Assembly (NCBI RefSeq): GCF_026745355.1
Contig: NC_079202.1
Location: 39,454,543 to 39,518,542, forward strand
Reading direction: 5' to 3'
Length of the DNA stretch: 64,000 nt
Source: Beta vulgaris subsp. vulgaris
Lineage: Eukaryota; Streptophyta; Magnoliopsida; Caryophyllales; Amaranthaceae
The translations under genes and the position numbers were made by a program. Each line of letters starts with the position of its first letter. Position 1 is the stretch's first letter. Below, piece by piece: positions 22,410-33,858 of the stretch. Below the pieces are notes generated by a model. The model saw only the letters and a list, made by a program, of their open reading frames with translations. It searched no databases and was not told the DNA's origin.

Positions 22410-25253
22410 TGTAACGCCCCGACAAATTTACATAACCTTAATCGTCAGCGGAAGCATAACCTAATCATGTGGGTCATGGCCCACAAATAAAAATAATAGC
22501 CTAAAATTGAAAATTCACTATACAAATACTCATCGTATAATAATACTTGTTTCCATCATACAAAATATCCTAAAACCTCATAGAATCATACATAATCTCC
22601 ATAATGCAGTTATCAGTGATCCACAACTGTTCTTCCATACCTAAAACATAAAACAAAACGTCGTGAGCCGAGGCTCAGTAACATACTACTCTAACATCGT
22701 AAATTCATTTCACATCATTTTGGTTAAAAACAGGGAGGAGAGAATAAGTAAAACATTTCACAAACATATCATATCATGTTACATTATCTTCTTTATCATG
22801 TTCATCATCATATATATTTTCTTTGGTAACTTGGCTAGTACAACGGAAGGGACGTCTCCCCAAAACATCATAACATCATAAACGGAAGGCAGCCACCCGA
22901 GGACAAAAGCCCTCACTAAACGGAAGGTGGCGTTATTTGCCCAAATTGCGCGGTGCCACCCGAGGACAATAGCCCTCACTAAACGGAAGGTGGTTAACCG
23001 GCCGGAAGGTACGTGCACGACCCGGGATAACAGAATACTTGCCAAGAACCGTCTTTCACTTGAATTTATCATGTTTCATTCTTTTAAGCATATCATCATC
23101 ATCGTGAATAATTATATTCTTCATTTCATCATAACATCATCATCATCATTTATAGCATCATATCATCATAACCATCATAAAACATTTCATTTCCCGCAAT
23201 CCATATATAAAACATAATATTAATCATGATCATAAAACATACTTGAAGGGGAATGCGGGTGTTAGCAGTAGACGTTACCTGAATTCCTGCTTACCAACCA
23301 TGATAGCCGGGGGAGGCTTGTAATATCCTTTATCTTCTTTAATCTATTCAAGAATAATTTTATTAAGAACGTTTCGTATTATTTAGCTTTTAAGCTAAAT
23401 ATTAGTTAGCGCTTATTAAGGTCATAGCGTCATTATAACGTCGTAAAGGTCTCCTTAAAGGTCATTATTTCTTAATCGTTAATAACTTTTTAATTAAGGT
23501 GACTCTTTAACAACTAATTATGAAATAACTCATTTAGCTATATTTTTAGAAATTATAAAATTAAAGTTATATTATACATATTATAAACCTTTCGAAAACA
23601 TAACATTATTCTAGTTCATAGTTAATAACTAATTAGTCGTCCATTAATAAATTAATTAAGTTAAGCTATGCTAGAACAATTAACATTATTTAATATTATT
23701 TAGTCATTTAAAACTAACAAGTCAAGTAACTAATTATTATAAGTGAACTTAAGGATTAGTGAAATCCTCATAACTTAAACTCAACATAACAACAAGCTTA
23801 ATGAATTATTTTTAAACAACTCAACTAGTTTAGAAATCATGAATTATAACCCAATAATAGATTTTAGTAGATAAGTTAGGTGGTTTAGTGAAACTAACTA
23901 AATCAGTCCACTAAAGCTCAATACTAAAGTAACAAGATTAACTTAAATGACTCAGCTAAGTAAATTAGATTATAAGCCCAACATTATACTTAACTTAATA
24001 ATTAAACTTAATAAATTACTAAATCAGTTTTAGTTTAACTCAATTAGTCCATCTAATACTAAATAGCTTAGCTAATACAGTTAAAAGTTAGATTTGAGCC
24101 CAATTAGTGAACATGCAACACTTAAATTGAATTGGTTTGGCTAATGTAAGTCAATTTCCTTTAGGCCCAATTTAACTAATTAACACTAGGTAGTAATTTG
24201 GGCTTGCATTAACATAAAACTTGAAATCAGTTTATAAGAGGGAGAAAAAAAGAGGTGGTATTATACCTCTGTTTTCTCTTGGAGCAGGGACGACACCTCG
24301 AAAATGAGGAACGGACGCCGGCGAGCAGCGCAGGCGACAGCACGGAAAGTCGGCGGCGGCCCTCGAAGCTCCGTCGGCGGCGAAAAACTCGAGCAGCAGC
24401 AGCGCGCGAAGAGAAGCGGCGAGAGAGAGTGCGCGAGGAGGAGAGAGAGAACGAAGCTGCTGGCGCGGCGGAGCTCCGGCGACTGACGCGCGAGATGGGG
24501 GCGCGACTGAGTCGTTGCGCGAGGCCGGCGTCGCACGACCGGTGGTCGGTTGGGGGGGAAACCAAAACAGAGGAGAGAGAGTAAAAATTTGGGGGTTTCT
24601 TTTTGGATTTCTTTTTGTTACAATTTTCCGGCGATTATAGACGGAATTTCTGATTAGAGGGAGATGAGATGATGTAGGTTGTTGTTGGTGTGTTCTTAGT
24701 GTTGTATTCATGACTATTTATAGGAAAGTTTGGAGTTAAAAAATCAGTGGTTGGGAGGAAGATGGTGAAATAATTAATCTGATTTTGTTAACTTGAGGAA
24801 GCTATGGTGAGGATTGGTGACAGATTTGACTGAATAAGAAGAAGAAAGTGAAGGCATGGGTGCCAAATGGACATGGTAGAGTGAGGAAGAAGGTGCCATT
24901 AATGGGGGATTTGACCATAGCTTTGTTTTCTCTTTTCCTTTTTCCCTTTTTGTTTCCCAACCAAAAATCAGAATTTCCACACTATCACTTATCAATGTGA
25001 CTTAGTAAAATCTTGGGTGAAATGTTGACATTTTGTACTTTAAGTGAATTATCAACTATATTAGCCTTCTTGTTTAACTCATGAAATTGTAAATTATAAA
25101 TTATCGTCATAACTTAAGTTGGTAAATTTTTATGTTGAAATTCTATAATCATTTCATTATACGTTGCTTAATTAGTGGAACGAATAAAATATGTTCTAAC
25201 TATATTATATTAATTATTTACTTAAATATGTTTAAGATTTTTAGGATATTACA
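22410..25253 (-). repeat. Nested element LTR, left (3') copy
   Basis: Starts TGTAACGCCCCGACAAATTT and ends TTTTTAGGATATTACA on the plus strand. It contains AT-rich DNA, CATCAT-rich stretches and a GC-rich block (24290-24560) that yields overlapping Arg/Ser-rich frames. I do not call these frames genes. A 73-codon minus frame (24774-24995) is shared with the other LTR. Confidence 0.94.
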
Positions 25254-25272
25254 TCCTTACCCCCTTAGAAAA
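25254..25272 (-). promoter_or_regulatory. Polypurine tract of the nested element
   Basis: The minus strand reads CTAAGGGGGTAAGGA directly before the 3' LTR (TGTAATATCC). Confidence 0.8.
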
Positions 25273-27390
25273 AGTTTCGTCCTCGAAACTTGCGATTTAG
25301 TCAGTCGATAAAAAAACAAGCTAAATTTATTTAACAGGACCAAGATCTCAAGCCTTCATGGCTTCGTTAGATATTCAGCCTCCATTCCGCCATCATCTTT
25401 TGTATCTCTACTTCAATTCGACTCGCGAAATCGAGGAGCAAAGAAAACAAAAAGGGCAAACTTGTTGGCAATGAATTCCAACTAGCTCATTTGATGAGAC
25501 CTCGTTTGAAATTCTTTTGGTTTCTCAAATTATCAAGATACATACTTTGAGTAACTACATATCATTAAAAAAAAAAGCATGATACTACGTACGCATTAAG
25601 AGGTAACTAACACTGATAGTCACATGCACCACATCTTTACATAAACAAATTCATATTTTACACGCAAAAGCGCAAATGCTCAAACGACTTGGTTCATCTA
25701 TACCCAACTTTTAGCCAACCCATTAAACCTATTTAAAACCTTTACGTTACAATATGGAGATCATAGTTTTCCTGAATCTAACCTCAAACTTTCTCATTAC
25801 AACTTTACTTTCCATAATATGTGTTGAATCCTTGTGAATTTAAATATCCATGACACAATTTCATACTACGCCCGCCAGTTTTACTTAGAAAGCTTAAACA
25901 CGAATGTTAATCATGCCCCTTAATATATCAACCCATTCTTTTCTTACTCATTATCATTTGACGATTCTCATCCTGCTTGGTATATAATATGCGCTCTCCT
26001 ATCAATTCTACAATATAAGCTTCACGAGGCATTCATAAGCATCACATTTTGGTTCCTCTCTCTATAATAACAGTATCATCTAATAAGGTATTCACTAAAG
26101 ATCCCTAAACCCAATATTTGTGCATTCCCAAATTTCCAATCATCACATTATCATACCAAATCAATATCATTATCATAGCCCCAACGTTAAGCACTTACTA
26201 ATCTGACAATGTCATAACGTACCCCTTATCAACTTCCTAACCTAGCTAACATCAATACTCAATATCTTAATTATTCAAGGCTTCACCGATCCAAATAATA
26301 TTTACTTCTCATCACAATTTCAATTTCCTCTACATTTTTCCATTATCCTCTTTTATTGGTAATTCGATCACTTGAATTCATTCCTAGATCATCTCAATAA
26401 CATACACGAAGAAACCATTTATCTAACAACAATTCAAACTTAGAAATTCTTTTGTCCCAAATCTTGGTACAATTAAAAAGTCAAGCACTTATGCACATTA
26501 ATTTTCGTCTCGACATCAACGCTTACTTCTTAACTGTATTCCATATGGCTATTACATCTCCAAGTAGCAAATTCCTATTCCTTCAAGACATTGATTCGTC
26601 TAACTCTTCAATTACTTAGTCATAATTTATTTTTCACTACAATCCCATAACATCCCAAAAAGTGGTTCGCATCACATTAGGAAGTGCTTCAACCATTAAA
26701 ACTAAAATCCTTAATAACTGAAGTAATGGTAATTGCTTTCTAATTCCTCGAGTAGAATTTCTAAATCCCTTCAAAATTTTCGAATCTCCAAAATCGTCAT
26801 ATGAACTCCTATAAAGTAAAATTCAGTCTCAACTTATAACCATCAGGATTTCATATAGCTTAGCCTTTTTATCATCTCACAAATAATATAACCCTACTCA
26901 TCATAGCATATCTAAATATTATTTCATGTATTACCTCGAGCGTCAAATATTACTACTCATACCTCAAAAGATCGTTCACCTTAGTCCTTATGACTCATAT
27001 AACCATCATTTTATCCTAAAGTTATTCAACATCAAACTTTGCAGATAATTCATGCCAAGTTTAAATCGCAAAATTTTCCATTTAACATTTTACACTCTAG
27101 TAACCCCAAAGCTTTACGTTTATTCTAATTTTCCGATAATACTTCAAAGGATCATAATTAAGTTCAAATCCTCACTTCTTTAAGATTCTAATAACCCAAA
27201 TAATCCTCAACTCCTAATAACTCGTTCATGGAAGTAAACCTCATATTTTTCATCCATTGTCTTATATCTCATCTTATATCAACCCAAATGGTCATTTACT
27301 AACATCGAGTTTTCCTTAATATCTAATTTCCCAAAGGACCACTCCTAGGCGGTGCAAAGTCTATTACTCCGCACTTCCGGCTAGGTTTCG

Positions 27391-27402
27391 GCTCTGATAC
27401 CA
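27391..27402 (-). promoter_or_regulatory. Primer-binding site of the nested element
   Basis: The minus strand reads TGGTATCAGAGC, the exact initiator-Met tRNA PBS, three bases from the 5' LTR. Confidence 0.93.
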
Positions 27403-27405
27403 CTC

Positions 27406-29745
27406 TATAACGCCCCGACAAATTTACATAACCTTAATCGTCAGCGGAAGCATAACCTAATCATGTGGGTTATGGCCCACAAATAAAAATAATAGCCTAA
27501 AATTGAAAATTCACTATACAAATACTCATCGTATAATAATACTTGTTTGTCCATCATACAAAATATCCTAAAACCTCATAGAATCATACATAATCTCCAT
27601 AATGCAGTTTATCAGTGATCCACAACTGTTCTTCCATACCTAAAACATAAAACAAAACGTCGTGAGCCGAGGCTCAGTAACATACTACTCTAACATCGTA
27701 AATTCATTTCACATCATTTTGGTTAAAACAGGGAGGAGATAATAAGTAAAACATTTCACAAACATATCATATCATGTTACATTATCATCTTTATCATGTT
27801 CATCATCATATATATTTTACTTTGGTAACTTGGCTAGTACAACGGGAGGGACGTCTCCCCAAAACATCATAACATCATAAACGGAAGGCAACCACCCGAG
27901 GACAAAAGCCCTCACTAAACGGAAGGTGGCGTTATTTGCCCAAATTTGCGCGGTGCCACCCGAGGACAATAGCCCTCACTAAACGGAAGGTGGTTAACCG
28001 GCCGGAAGGTACGTGCACGACCCGGGATAACAGAATACTTGCCAAGAACCGTCTTTCACTTGAATTTATCATGTTTCATTACTTTTAAGCATATCATAAT
28101 CATCGTGAATAATTATATTCATTCATTTCATCATAACATCATCATCATCATTTTATAGCATCATATCATCATAACCATCATAAAACATTTCATTTCCCGC
28201 AATCCATATATAAAACATAATATTAATCATGATCATAAAACATACTTCGAAGGGGAATGCGGGTGTTAGCAGTAGACGTTACCTGAATTCCTGCTTACCA
28301 ACCATGATAGCCGGGGGAGGCTTGTAATATCCTTTATCTTCTTTAATCTATTCAAGAATAATTTTATTAAAGAACGTTTCGTTATTATTTAGCTTTTAAG
28401 CTTAAATATTAGTTAGCGCTTATTAAGGTCATAGCGGTCATTATAACGTCGTAGAGGTCTCCTTAAGGTCATTATTTCTTAATCGTTAATAACTTTTAAA
28501 TTAAGGTGACTCTTTAATCGACTAATTAGGTGAAATAACTCATTTAGCTATATTTTTAGAAATTATAAAAACTTTAAAGTTATATTACTACATATTATAA
28601 AACCTTTCGAATTGGTTTGGCTAATGTAAGTCAATTTCCTTTAGGCCCAATTTAACTAATTAACACTAGGTAGTAATTTGGGCTTGCATTAACATAAAAC
28701 TTGAAATCAGTTTATAAGAGGGAGAAATTAAAAGAGGTGGTATTATACCTCTGTTTTCTCTTGGAGCAGGGACGACACCTCGAAAATGAGGAACGGACGC
28801 CGGCGAGCAGCGCAGGCGACAGCACGAAAAGTCGGCGGCGGCCCTCGAAGCTCCGGTGGCGGCCAAAAACTCGAGCAGCAGCAGCGCGCGAAGAGAAGCG
28901 GCGAGAGAGAGTGCGCGAGGAGGAGAGAGAGAACGAAGCTGCTGGCGCGGCGGAGCTCCGGCGACTGACGCGCGAGATGGGGGCGCGACTGAGTCGTGAC
29001 GCGAGGCCGGCGTCGCACGACCGGTGGTCGGTTGGGGGGGGGGGGGGAAACCAAAACAGAGGAGAGAGAGTAAAAATTTGGGGGTTTCTTTTTGGATTTC
29101 TTTTTGTTACAATTTTCCGGCGATTATAGACGGAATTTCTGATTAGAGGGAGATGAGATGATGAAGGTTGTTGTTGGTGTGTTCTTAGTGTTGTATTCAT
29201 GACTATTTATAGGAAAGTTTGGAGTTAAAAAATCAGTGGTTGGGAGGAAGATGGTGAAATAATTAATCTGATTTTGTTAACTTGAGGAAGCTATGGTGAG
29301 GATTGGTGACAGATTTGACTGAATAAGAAGAAGAAAGTGAAGGCATGGGTGCCAAATGGACATGGTAGAGTGAGGAAGAAGGTGCCATTAATGGGGGATT
29401 TGACCATAGCTTTGTTTTCTCTTTTCCTTTTTCCCTTTTTGTTTCCCAACCAAAAATCAGAATTTCCACACTATCACTTATCAACGTGACTTAGTAAAAT
29501 CTTGGGTGAAATGTTGACATTTTGTACTTTAAGTGAATTATCAACTATATTAGCCTTCTTGTTTAACTCATGAAATTGTAAATTATAAATTATCGTCATA
29601 ACTTAAGTTGGTAAATTTTTATGTTGAAATTCTATAATCATTTTATTATACGTTGCTTAATTAGTGGAACGAATAAAATATGTTCTAACTATATTATTAT
29701 ATTAATTATTTACTTAAATATGTTTAAGATTTTTAGGATATTACA
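27406..29745 (-). repeat. Nested element LTR, right (5') copy
   Basis: Aligns with 22410-25253 throughout, but lacks about 535 bp corresponding to 23596-24130 (junction at 28610/28611). Its outer plus-strand start is TATAACGCC where the other copy has TGTAACGCC. A G run at about 29033-29047 is longer than in the left copy. Confidence 0.93.
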
Positions 29746-29773
29746 TCGAGAGCCTCTGACGCCTCCCTCTTGA

Positions 29774-30176
29774 AGCTTTTGGCGGCCTTCTATTAGCTCT
29801 TCCTGCTCCTCAAACAGTTTTTAGTTTTTGCACTTTGCTTTGTAATATTCTTAAGTTATAGCGTTGTAATTTTGCCTTTGTTGGCGTTTTCTTGACATTT
29901 ATTACGTTTAATTTTGTTAAGTACTTTTATCTTGATTAAAAGCCTTTTTCACATTGGCCGCCACGATATATACTTTTTTGTAGTTGGCCGCCAAGCCAGT
30001 AGCTTTTATTCTATGGAAAGTACTCTTTGTTTACTTTTGATTATGCGTCTTGCCATCGTTTGCGTGCTTGTATAATTTGTCGTAGTTTCTGCTTTTTATT
30101 CTTCCTTGTTATTCGCGTTTATAATGTTTGTCGTGGGGTACCTGTTTACTCAATTATGTCTTCAACTTAGGTGTAG
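29774..30176. other. Gypsy non-coding region between antisense gene and tandem array
   Basis: T-rich on the plus strand with no protein motif. It probably holds the 3' UTR of the antisense gene (it follows the TGA at 29771) and, on the minus strand, the region downstream of pol. Confidence 0.5.
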
Positions 30177-30684
30177 GGTCCATCATATGACCGCAAATAC
30201 ACTTAGCCTGTTATATGGCTTTTAATTTGTGTGCTAGGTCTGTCATGTGACCGTGAATACACTTAGCCTGTTATATGGCTTTGATTTGCGTGTCAGGTCT
30301 GTCATATGACCGTTAATGCACTTAGCCTGTTATATGGCTTTGATTTGCGGGCCAGGTCTGTCATATGACCGTTAATGCACTTAGCCTGTTATATGGCTTT
30401 TTGCTTTGTGTGTCAGGTCTGTCATATGACCGTTAATGCACTTAGCCTGTTATATGGCTTTGATTTGCGGGCCAGGTCTGTCATATGACCGTTAATGCAC
30501 TTAGCCTGTTATATGGCTTTTTGCTTTGTGTGTCAGGTCTGTCATATGACCGTTAATGCACTTAGCCTGTTATATGGCTTTTTGCTTTGTGTGCTAGGTC
30601 TGTCATGTGACCGTGAATGCACTTAGCCTGTTATATGGCTCTAATTTGTGTGCTAGGTCTGTCATATGACCGTTAATGCACTTA
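30177..30684. repeat. 59-61-bp tandem array inside the gypsy element, about 8.5 units
   Basis: Each unit begins GGTCTGTCATATGACCGTTA and contains TGCACTTAGCCTGTTATATG. Unit ends differ: TGATTTGCGGGCCA (59 bp) alternates with TTTTTGCTTTGTGTGTCA (61 bp) over the central units, giving a 120-bp dimer. CATATGACCG and TTATATGGC carry short inverted symmetry. Position downstream of integrase matches the amplified repeats known from Retand-like elements. Confidence 0.95.
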
Positions 30685-30809
30685 CTTTTTCCACAGACGT
30701 TAACAAAGATATGATACAATAACAAACAAAAGAGTTTATCGGAACGCTAGTGTAGGTTATATTATTTATGTAATTCAATCAAAGGCTCTTGGCCAATTAC
30801 AATTATTCC

Positions 30810-32213
30810 CTACACATAATACTTTTTCAGAACATCCGCGTTCCAGCAGTTCTTGAGCTCTTTTCCGTCCATATCTTTAAGGATAAAGGAACCGGGGCCT
30901 ATCTTCTGAGCGATTACATACGGGCCTTCCCAGTTCGCAGTTAGCTTCCCTTCAGCATGCGCTTTACTAGTGGCGGCTGTTCTCCTGAGGACGAAATCAT
31001 TGACCTCCAGCTGCCTTTCCCAGACTCTCTTGTTGTAGGCTTTACTGATTCTGTCCTTATAAGCAGCTGCTCTCAACTCCGCCATGAGCCTTACCTCAGG
31101 TAGGAAATCCAGACTTTCCTTGAGAGCCTGTTCATTCGCGTCTAGATCCTGATATTTCACCCGGTATGAGGGCAGACCCACCTCGACCGGCAGCACTGCT
31201 TCTGCTCCAAAAGCCAGTTTGAAAGGATTTTCTCCCGTCGCTTCTTTCTCTGTTGTTCTGTTCGACCATAGGACGGCAGGCACCATGTCTGCCCACTTTC
31301 CCTTAAATTCATCCAGCTTCTTCTTTAGGGCGTTTAGGATTTGTTTATTCGCGGCCTCCGCTTGGCCATTGCTTTGGGGGTGGCACACAGCTGAGTATGC
31401 GAATTTTACCCTGTACTCTGTCAGGAAAGCTTGTATTGGACGACAGTCGAACTGGACGCCATGGTCGAAAACAATAGCCATGGGGATCCCAAATCTTGTC
31501 ATTATATTCTGCCAAATGAATCTCTTGACTTGGTGGGCTTTAATTTGAACTGTCGGCTCCGCTTCTATCCACTTTGTGAAGTAATCTATGCCCACTATCA
31601 AGAACTTCCTTCCCCCGGTTGCCTTTGTAAACGGCCCCAGGATATCCATCCCCCACTGCGCAAACGGGATGGGACAAAATATGGGCTGCAGATCATTAGC
31701 TGGTCTGTTGATGACTGGAGCAAATCTTTGACACTTATCACATTTCTTGACATAGCTCTGAGCATCCGCTAGCATGGTTGGCCAGTAGAACCCAGCCCTT
31801 AGTGCTTTTAACGCTAAAGCTTTTCCGCCAATATGATTTCCGCAAATACCCTCATGTATTTCTTCCAGTATCTTCTTCGCTTCCCATGCTGTTGCGCATT
31901 TTAGTAGAGGCAGGCTAAATGACTTTCTGTATAGCTCATCCCTGTATATGATGTACCAATTGGCTTGCCGTCTCAATTTCTTTGCGGCGAAGGGGTTATT
32001 CGGGAGCGTACCCGTCAGCTTATACGCTACTAATTCACTGAACCACTCCCCCTGCTGATTTACTGTATTAACGGTCACAATTTCCTCTGAAATGCTTTTA
32101 TCTTTTTGCATATCAATGGTGACTGTTCTTTCGACGTTAAATGAGTTAGAGCTGGCAAGTTTTGAAAGAGCATCTGCCTTCGCGTTCTCCGTTCGCGGTA
32201 TGGCTTGTACTTT
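30810..32213 (-). pseudogene. Gypsy integrase
   Basis: The long frame 32111-30810 (433 codons) is open to its stop. Counting from the Met at 32111, the HHCC zinc-binding ligands are H86, H93, C124 and C127. The catalytic triad is D156, D216 and E252, with exactly 35 residues between the last two (DD35E). The second Asp sits in FDHGVQFD rather than the usual FDNGxQF. The C-terminal part ends NWEGPYVIAQKIGPGSFIL, the typical GPF/Y-like segment, then WNADVLKKYYV. The same frame extends upstream to about 32213 (IPRTENAKADALSKLAS), so the true N-terminal linker is separated from the RNase H frame by a frameshift. The domain itself looks intact but cannot be made from this broken pol. Confidence 0.93.
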
Positions 32214-33700
32214 GCCATGTTTATTCCTCTAACTTCAAAATCCCCTTTCAGTTGGCCGCTAACCAACTGTGAGTCTGTCTTGAGAAGTACTTGCTTGGCA
32301 CCAGCCGCCAAGCACATTCTTAGACCAGCTATGGCTGCCTCATATTCCGCTTCATTGTTTGATGCTGGGAAACCGAATCTGATAGCGTACTGGAAAGTGT
32401 TACCTTCCGGGCTTGTCATTACTATTCCGGCTCCTGAGCCGCTATCAGCAGCGGATCCATCTACTTCCAATAGCCAGCTTTCTTTCTGCTCTACCTCTTC
32501 TTCTTCGTACGAGGCCTCTACCATGAAATCCGCCAAGGCCTGAGCTTTAATGGCGGTTCTGGGCTTGTATTGAATATCATACTCAGATAGTTCTACGGCC
32601 CATTTCAGTAGACGACCCGAACTATCCATCTTCTGAAGAGCTTTTTCCAGTGGTTGATTTGTGAGCACCTGGATGGGATGACAATCGAAATATGGCCTGA
32701 GCTTCCTGGCTGCTATGATGACTGCCAAGGCCATCTTCTCTACCAACTGATAACGGCTTTTTGGGCCGTTAAGGATATGACTTATGAAGTATATGGGGCA
32801 CTGTCGTTTCTCCTTCTCCACCAATAGTACGGCCGCGACCGTCCTTGGCGACGCTGAAACATACAACTGCAGTACGTCCCCTGTCTCGGGTCTTGTGATT
32901 GTAGGTAATTTTTTCAAGTGCTCTTTCACAGCCGCGAAGGCTTTGCTCTGGTCTTCCCCCCATTCGAACTTTTTGTTTCCCCTCAACAGAGCGAAGAAAG
33001 GCAAGGCCTTGTCGGCTGACTTGGAGATAAACCGGGTAAGGGACGCCATTCTTCCAGTTAACCTTTGGATGCCTTTCACCCCCTTAGGTTCTGGCAAGGT
33101 CATGATTGCCTGAATCTTTTCCGGATTCGCATCAATTCCCCTTTTACTGACAAGAAAACCAAGAAACTTCCCTGCCTTCACTCCGAACACACATTTTTTA
33201 GGATTAAGCTTCATCTGGTACCTTCTCAGCGTTCTAAACGTTTCAGCCAAATCTTCTAAGTGCTCGCGGTCAGATTTACTTTTGACGATGGAGTCGTCAA
33301 CATAAGCTTCAATGTTTCTGCCTCTCTGATCCGCAAACACTTTATCGACCAACTTCTGGTAAGTGGCTCCGGCATTACGAAGCCCAAAAGGCATCGCCTT
33401 ATAATTGTAAACTCCACAGTCTGTTATAAATGCCGTCTTCTTTCTATCTGCTCCGAGTAAGCTGATTTGATGATATCCTGAGAATGCATCCATAAAACTG
33501 AGTAGAGCATGACCGCTAGTAGAGTCTACTAACTGGTCTATCCTAGGCAAAGGATAGCAGTCTTTTGGGCAAGCCCTATTGAGATCCGTGAAATCCACAC
33601 ACATTCTCCATTGGCCGTTACTTTTTTACCATAACGACATTAGCCAACCATTCTGGGTAGTCACATGGCTCGATAAATCTTGCCGCCAATAATTTATCTA
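32213..33700 (-). pseudogene. Gypsy reverse transcriptase with dual RNase H
   Basis: The RT frame begins in family-typical sequence (YPEWLANVVMVKK, before 33623), then shifts by loss of two bases and continues with MCVDFTDLNRACPKD. Counting from that Met (33604), the catalytic YVDD is at residues 101-104, with FMDAFSGYHQ and MPFGLRNAGATYQ before it. Residues 245-350 are the ancestral RNase H, in which the first catalytic Asp is absent (LYVSASPRT). Residues 377-460 form a second, archaeal-like RNase H (LLEVDGSAADSGSGAG, NNEAEYEAAIAGL, LKTDSQLV), the hallmark of Tat-lineage elements. The frame breaks again at NMAKYK, near 32213. Confidence 0.93.
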
Positions 33701-33858
33701 CCTCTTCTTTTATGGCTTTATTCTTGTCGGCCGAAAAATTTTCTTTTCTTCTGCTTGATGGGACGGACGGCACTATCCACGTTTAAGCGATGGACAATTA
33801 CAGAGGGTCTATCCCGGCATCTCATCAGCGGAGAACGCGAAGACGTCTGCATTCTCTC

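Larger units (their letters stand above)
25254..27405 (-). other. Internal region of the nested element, non-coding
   Basis: About 2.15 kb of AT-rich DNA with no frame longer than about 60 codons and no gag or pol motif on either strand. I see no trace of ancient coding sequence. Confidence 0.8.
22410..29745 (-). mobile_element. Nested non-autonomous LTR retrotransposon (LARD-like)
   Basis: Two long LTRs (2844 and 2340 bp) enclose a 2.15-kb internal region with no coding capacity. A perfect 5-bp TSD, TCGAG, lies at 22405-22409 and 29746-29750. PBS and PPT positions show minus-strand orientation. Long LTRs with a non-coding interior fit a large retrotransposon derivative mobilised by an autonomous partner, probably a Ty3/gypsy type judging from the tRNA-Met PBS and TGTAATATCC terminus; that parentage is inference. 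It interrupts the third exon of the antisense gene. The LTRs look nearly identical where they overlap, suggesting a recent insertion. Confidence 0.94.
19510..29773 (+). pseudogene. Antisense three-exon gene of the gypsy element ('putative gypsy type transposon' family)
   Basis: Exons 19510-20892, 20992-21812, and 21905-22409 continuing at 29751-29773 beyond a nested element. Both introns are GT-AG with good sites: GTAAGT...TTTTGCAG (99 bp, phase 1) and GTAAGA...TTTCGTAG (92 bp, phase 0). After one extra AG in the (AG)7 run at 19663-19676 is allowed for, and an in-frame TAG at 20694-20696 is ignored, the phase holds to TGA at 29771, about 909 codons. Residues in exon 1 (YRLIVPSEGSIITDCPPGHV, then FEFGLRFPLDSFVVEIL, RNLIAYIWVV, GWWSL) resemble Pfam Transposase_28. 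Exon 2 is Arg/Ser- and Pro-rich. Exon 3 is a coiled coil ending ELHKRYDGGWAAAMRCVCK. No catalytic motif is visible and its function is unknown. Confidence 0.85.

Noticed and set aside
24227..24711. Arg/Ser-rich frames on both strands in the nested LTR (also 28666-29200)
   Set aside because: They overlap in several frames over one GC-rich, stop-poor block. Presence in both LTRs follows from LTR duplication, not selection.
30177..30684. Regular repeats resembling a CRISPR array
   Set aside because: Units are head-to-tail with no unique spacers, and the setting is a plant retrotransposon.
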